This document shows, in pieces, positions 4,629 through 6,886 of a DNA stretch of 6,886 nucleotides. The DNA lies in assembly GCF_049651805.1 (NCBI RefSeq), contig NZ_JBASCU010000045.1:1-6886 (forward strand), written 5' to 3'. A program made the translations under genes and the position numbers. A model generated the notes under the pieces. It was not told where the DNA came from and made no database searches. It saw only the letters and a program-made list of their open reading frames with translations. The stretch comes from Pseudolysinimonas_A sp049651805. GTDB taxonomy: Bacteria; Actinomycetota; Actinomycetes; Actinomycetales; Microbacteriaceae. Position 1 is the stretch's first letter. Every line of letters begins with the position of its first letter.

Positions 4629-5945
4629 GTGGAGGATGTCGCCGGTCACCGGGTTCTGCGATCGGCCGGCCGCGGCGACCGCACGCGGCTGCTGCTCGGG
4701 TTCCATGAAGCGCGCACTGTCGTGCTCAAGGTTGCGGCGGCCGACGACCCCTCCGCCTCCTCCGAGATCGACGCCCTCCACCGTGCCACGGGAGATCACA
4801 TCGTCTCGCTCGAAGACGTGTCGGTTGATGAGCACGAAACGGTGCTCGTCCTTGAGCGGCTGCCGAACGGCACACTCGCCGAACTCCTCGAGCGGCGGGG
4901 CGGATTGGATGCCGGCGAGGCGGTCACGATTCTCGCGCCGATCGCTACGACGATCGACCGCATCCATGCCCTCGGCGTCGCACACGGCCGGCTGTCGCTC
5001 CGCGCGATCAGCTTCCGCGACGATGGCGCGCCCACTCTCACCGGTTTCGGGGGAGCGCACCTCTTCGCCGCGGGGAGCCCCGAGGTCGTGCTCGAGACCG
5101 TACCCGCCGTGATCGATGACCGGGCTGGGGTCCGAGAGATTGCGGCACTGGTGTTGGAGCGGGTCGCCGGCGAGCGGGCGGCGGCCGCGCGACGGGTGGC
5201 GGAAGCGATCGCGGATGCCGCGCCGGGCGCGGTCGCCGCCCACCTGTTCGACCTCGCCGCTCCGACGCCGGTGAGGTTCGACGTCGAGGACGAGATCGTC
5301 TCGACGCGGATGGGCGACCCGCGCGAGCCGGAACCGGTCGCTGAGCCGCTGCGGGTGTCACTTCCGCCCTGGCTCTCCACCCTTCTGCCCGAATGGGTGA
5401 ACGAGCGTCTCGCGGAGCCCTTCGCGCGAATCGCCGCCGTGTGGACGGCGTGGGATCTGCGGCGCCGGCGCTTGGCGCTGGGCGCACTCGCGGGTGGGGT
5501 GACGGTGCTGGTCGCGGTCGCCGCGGTCCCGGCACCGAATGACGAGTCCCCTGCGGTCGCCGTCACGCCGGCCTCGGCGCCGTCGACGCTCGATGCCCCC
5601 GCCCTCCCTGACGATCCGGTCGCGGCCGCCGTGCTGCTCCTGGCGGCGCGAGAGCGTTGCCTGCGCGACTTGTCGCTGCTGTGCCTCGACGGTGTCGTGC
5701 AGCCCGACTCGGCTGCATATGCGGACGACGCGGCGCTCATTCGCGCGGTTCAGGCTGGCGCCGAGTATCCCGAGGGCGGCGTCGTCAGCGGCGAGCCGGT
5801 GCTGGTGGAACAGCTCGGCGACGCGGCACTGCTCGACCTGCCCGCCGGCAGCGCTCCGGCGTCGGTGTTGCTGCTGCGAACGATGAACGGCTGGCGCATC
5901 CGGGACTATATGGATGCGACAGCCGTCACGTCAGAGCTGGACTAG
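4629..5945 (+). CDS. Membrane-anchored protein-kinase-like protein (predicted pseudokinase)
   Basis: Numbered from GTG 4629 (438 residues; a TTG at 4581 would add 16). The N-terminal ~200 residues resemble a Hanks-type kinase fold: VVLKV with Lys34, a helix-C Glu46 (SSEID), a hinge-like VLVLERLPNGTLAELL, and HGRLSLRAI plus GFGGA. The glycine loop is degenerate (SAGRGDR). The HRD Asp has become Arg (HGR, 119-121), the catalytic-loop Lys and Asn are absent, and the DFG Asp is Gly (GFG, 139-141), so phosphotransfer is unlikely. After a linker an RRRR stop-transfer motif precedes one transmembrane helix (about 282-301). A Pro/Ala/Asp-rich stalk and an outer domain of roughly 115 residues follow, with Cys344 and Cys352 and the ending LRTMNGWRIRDYM, faintly like an NTF2-type domain. 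The overall plan is that of actinobacterial PknB-type receptors. The gene is divergent from lipB and convergent with E2. Its ligand and partner are unknown. Confidence 0.8.
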   Translation: MEDVAGHRVLRSAGRGDRTRLLLGFHEARTVVLKVAAADDPSASSEIDALHRATGDHIVSLEDVSVDEHETVLVLERLPNGTLAELLERRGGLDAGEAVTILAPIATTIDRIHALGVAHGRLSLRAISFRDDGAPTLTGFGGAHLFAAGSPEVVLETVPAVIDDRAGVREIAALVLERVAGERAAAARRVAEAIADAAPGAVAAHLFDLAAPTPVRFDVEDEIVSTRMGDPREPEPVAEPLRVSLPPWLSTLLPEWVNERLAEPFARIAAVWTAWDLRRRRLALGALAGGVTVLVAVAAVPAPNDESPAVAVTPASAPSTLDAPALPDDPVAAAVLLLAARERCLRDLSLLCLDGVVQPDSAAYADDAALIRAVQAGAEYPEGGVVSGEPVLVEQLGDAALLDLPAGSAPASVLLLRTMNGWRIRDYMDATAVTSELD

Positions 5946-6886
5946 ATGCCGAGCTGCCCCGCGAAGTCGCCGCTCTCGAGGCGGGCCTTGACCGCGCCGA
6001 GGAAGCGGGCGGCATCCGCACCGTCGACGATGCGGTGGTCGTACGAGAGCGCGAGATAGACGGTCGAGCGGATCGCGATCGCGTCGAGGCCCTCGTCGGT
6101 GACGACGACGGGCTTCTTGACGACGATGCCGGTGCCCAGGATCGCGGACTGCGGCAGGAACACGACCGGCGTGTCGAACAGCGCACCGCGCGAGCCGGTG
6201 TTGGTGACCGTGAAGGTGCCGCCCGAAAGCTCGTCGGGAGTCAGCTTGTTGCTACGCGTGCGCTCAGCCTTGTCGGCGATCTCGGTCGCGAGTTGAGCGA
6301 TGTTGAGGTCGCTGGCATTGCGCACCACCGGGGTGAGCAGGCCGCGCTCGGTGTCGACGGCGATGCTCACGTTCTCGTGGTCGGGGTAGACGATGCTCTC
6401 GCCGTCGACGGTCGCGTTGATGATCGGGTACGCCTTGAGCGCCTCAGCAGCTGCGAGCACGAAGAACGGCAGGAAGGTGAGCTTCTGGCCGGTCTTTGCC
6501 TGGAACGCGGCCTTCACCTCGTCGCGGTAGTTCGCCACCCGCGTGACGTCGACCTCGACGACTGTCGTCAACTGTGCCATGGACTGCATCGACAGCACCG
6601 CGCGCTCGGCGACGACCTTGCGCAGGCGCGACATCGGCACCGTGGTGCCGCGCAGCGGCGACACCTCGAGGGCGGGCGCGGCCTGCGCTGCGGGTGCAGC
6701 GGACGACACGGCAGGGGCCCCTGCGGCGAGTACATCCTGCTTGCGGATGCGTCCGCCGACACCGGTACCGGTGACGGTCGAGAGGTCGATGCCCTTGTCG
6801 TTCGCGAGTTTGCGCACGATCGGGGTCACGTAGCCGGCGTGGGCGTTCGCGCCAGCGGTGACGGGTGCCGCGGCGGGTGCTGGTGC
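5942..6886 (-). CDS. sucB: Dihydrolipoamide acyltransferase, E2 of a 2-oxoacid dehydrogenase (partial, N-terminus outside window)
   Basis: The last 314 codons are in the window and the frame is open through 6886, so the lipoyl domains lie beyond the right edge. From the edge there is an Ala/Pro linker (about 1-17), then a peripheral subunit-binding domain (about 19-52, YVTPIVRKLANDKGIDL through GGRIRKQDV). A second Ala-rich linker and the catalytic acyltransferase core follow from about residue 75. The core ends with SYDHRIVDG, where His284 and Asp288 are the catalytic pair, and NTGSRGALFDTPV is characteristic of the actinobacterial SucB/DlaT group. Such E2s are named sucB (2-oxoglutarate) in many annotations, but M. 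tuberculosis DlaT (Rv2215) serves pyruvate dehydrogenase and the 2-oxoglutarate complex, so substrate choice is open. The lipoate it needs is made by the nearby lipB and lipA. Its TAG stop is shared with the pseudokinase stop in CTAG (5942-5945). Confidence 0.93.
   Translation of the reverse strand, partial: APAPAAAPVTAGANAHAGYVTPIVRKLANDKGIDLSTVTGTGVGGRIRKQDVLAAGAPAVSSAAPAAQAAPALEVSPLRGTTVPMSRLRKVVAERAVLSMQSMAQLTTVVEVDVTRVANYRDEVKAAFQAKTGQKLTFLPFFVLAAAEALKAYPIINATVDGESIVYPDHENVSIAVDTERGLLTPVVRNASDLNIAQLATEIADKAERTRSNKLTPDELSGGTFTVTNTGSRGALFDTPVVFLPQSAILGTGIVVKKPVVVTDEGLDAIAIRSTVYLALSYDHRIVDGADAARFLGAVKARLESGDFAGQLGI

Noticed and set aside
4796..5740. 314-codon minus-strand open frame opposite the pseudokinase
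   Set aside because: Ser/Arg/Ala-rich shadow translation. The plus-strand frame has a kinase-like layout, a transmembrane helix and a stop abutting E2.
6827..6829. GTG at 6827-6829 as the true start of the E2 gene
   Set aside because: The frame stays open to the window edge, with an Ala/Pro linker and the first residues of the subunit-binding domain upstream, so this is an internal valine.
1..6886. Mobile element, CRISPR array, defence or toxin system
   Set aside because: No transposase, integrase, terminal repeats, repeat-spacer pattern or defence-type domains were seen. The genes are conserved housekeeping genes with uniform base composition.

Overview
The window is a high-GC stretch of ordinary chromosome from an actinobacterium. 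The glutamine synthetase sequence, the actinobacterial DUF4191 and E2 families, and the GTG starts sitting just behind TANNNT -10 boxes suggest Microbacteriaceae or a close relative. That family placement is an inference from sequence style and was not searched. No mobile element, CRISPR array, tRNA or rRNA is visible.

Layout from left to right: an intrinsic terminator (44-81); glnA (type I glutamine synthetase, minus strand); a divergent regulatory region (1570-1709) with a well-formed GlnR-type operator; a small RDD-family membrane protein (plus strand); DUF4191 membrane protein, lipA and lipB (all minus strand, so transcribed lipB-lipA-DUF4191); a membrane-anchored protein-kinase-like protein (plus strand) that lacks the catalytic residues; and the C-terminal two thirds or so of a dihydrolipoamide acyltransferase E2 (minus strand, running off the right edge). 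From memory, the order E2 - lipB - lipA - DUF4191 - RDD - glnA matches the Mycobacterium tuberculosis Rv2215-Rv2220 region. The kinase-like gene occupies the place between E2 and lipB.

The genes join central carbon and nitrogen metabolism. LipB transfers octanoate to the lipoyl domains of E2 and LipA inserts the two sulfurs, so the lipoate genes sit beside their main substrate, a 2-oxoacid dehydrogenase E2. Glutamine synthetase draws on glutamate derived from 2-oxoglutarate. glnA appears to be under GlnR nitrogen control and carries the tyrosine used for adenylylation.

The points most worth a second look are the four-half-site GlnR box shared by glnA and the divergent RDD gene, the pseudokinase with a transmembrane segment and an outer domain, the repeated leaderless-type start signals, and two convergent gene pairs whose stop codons physically overlap. 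I did not find an unmistakably new multi-gene system. The pseudokinase is the least explained gene.
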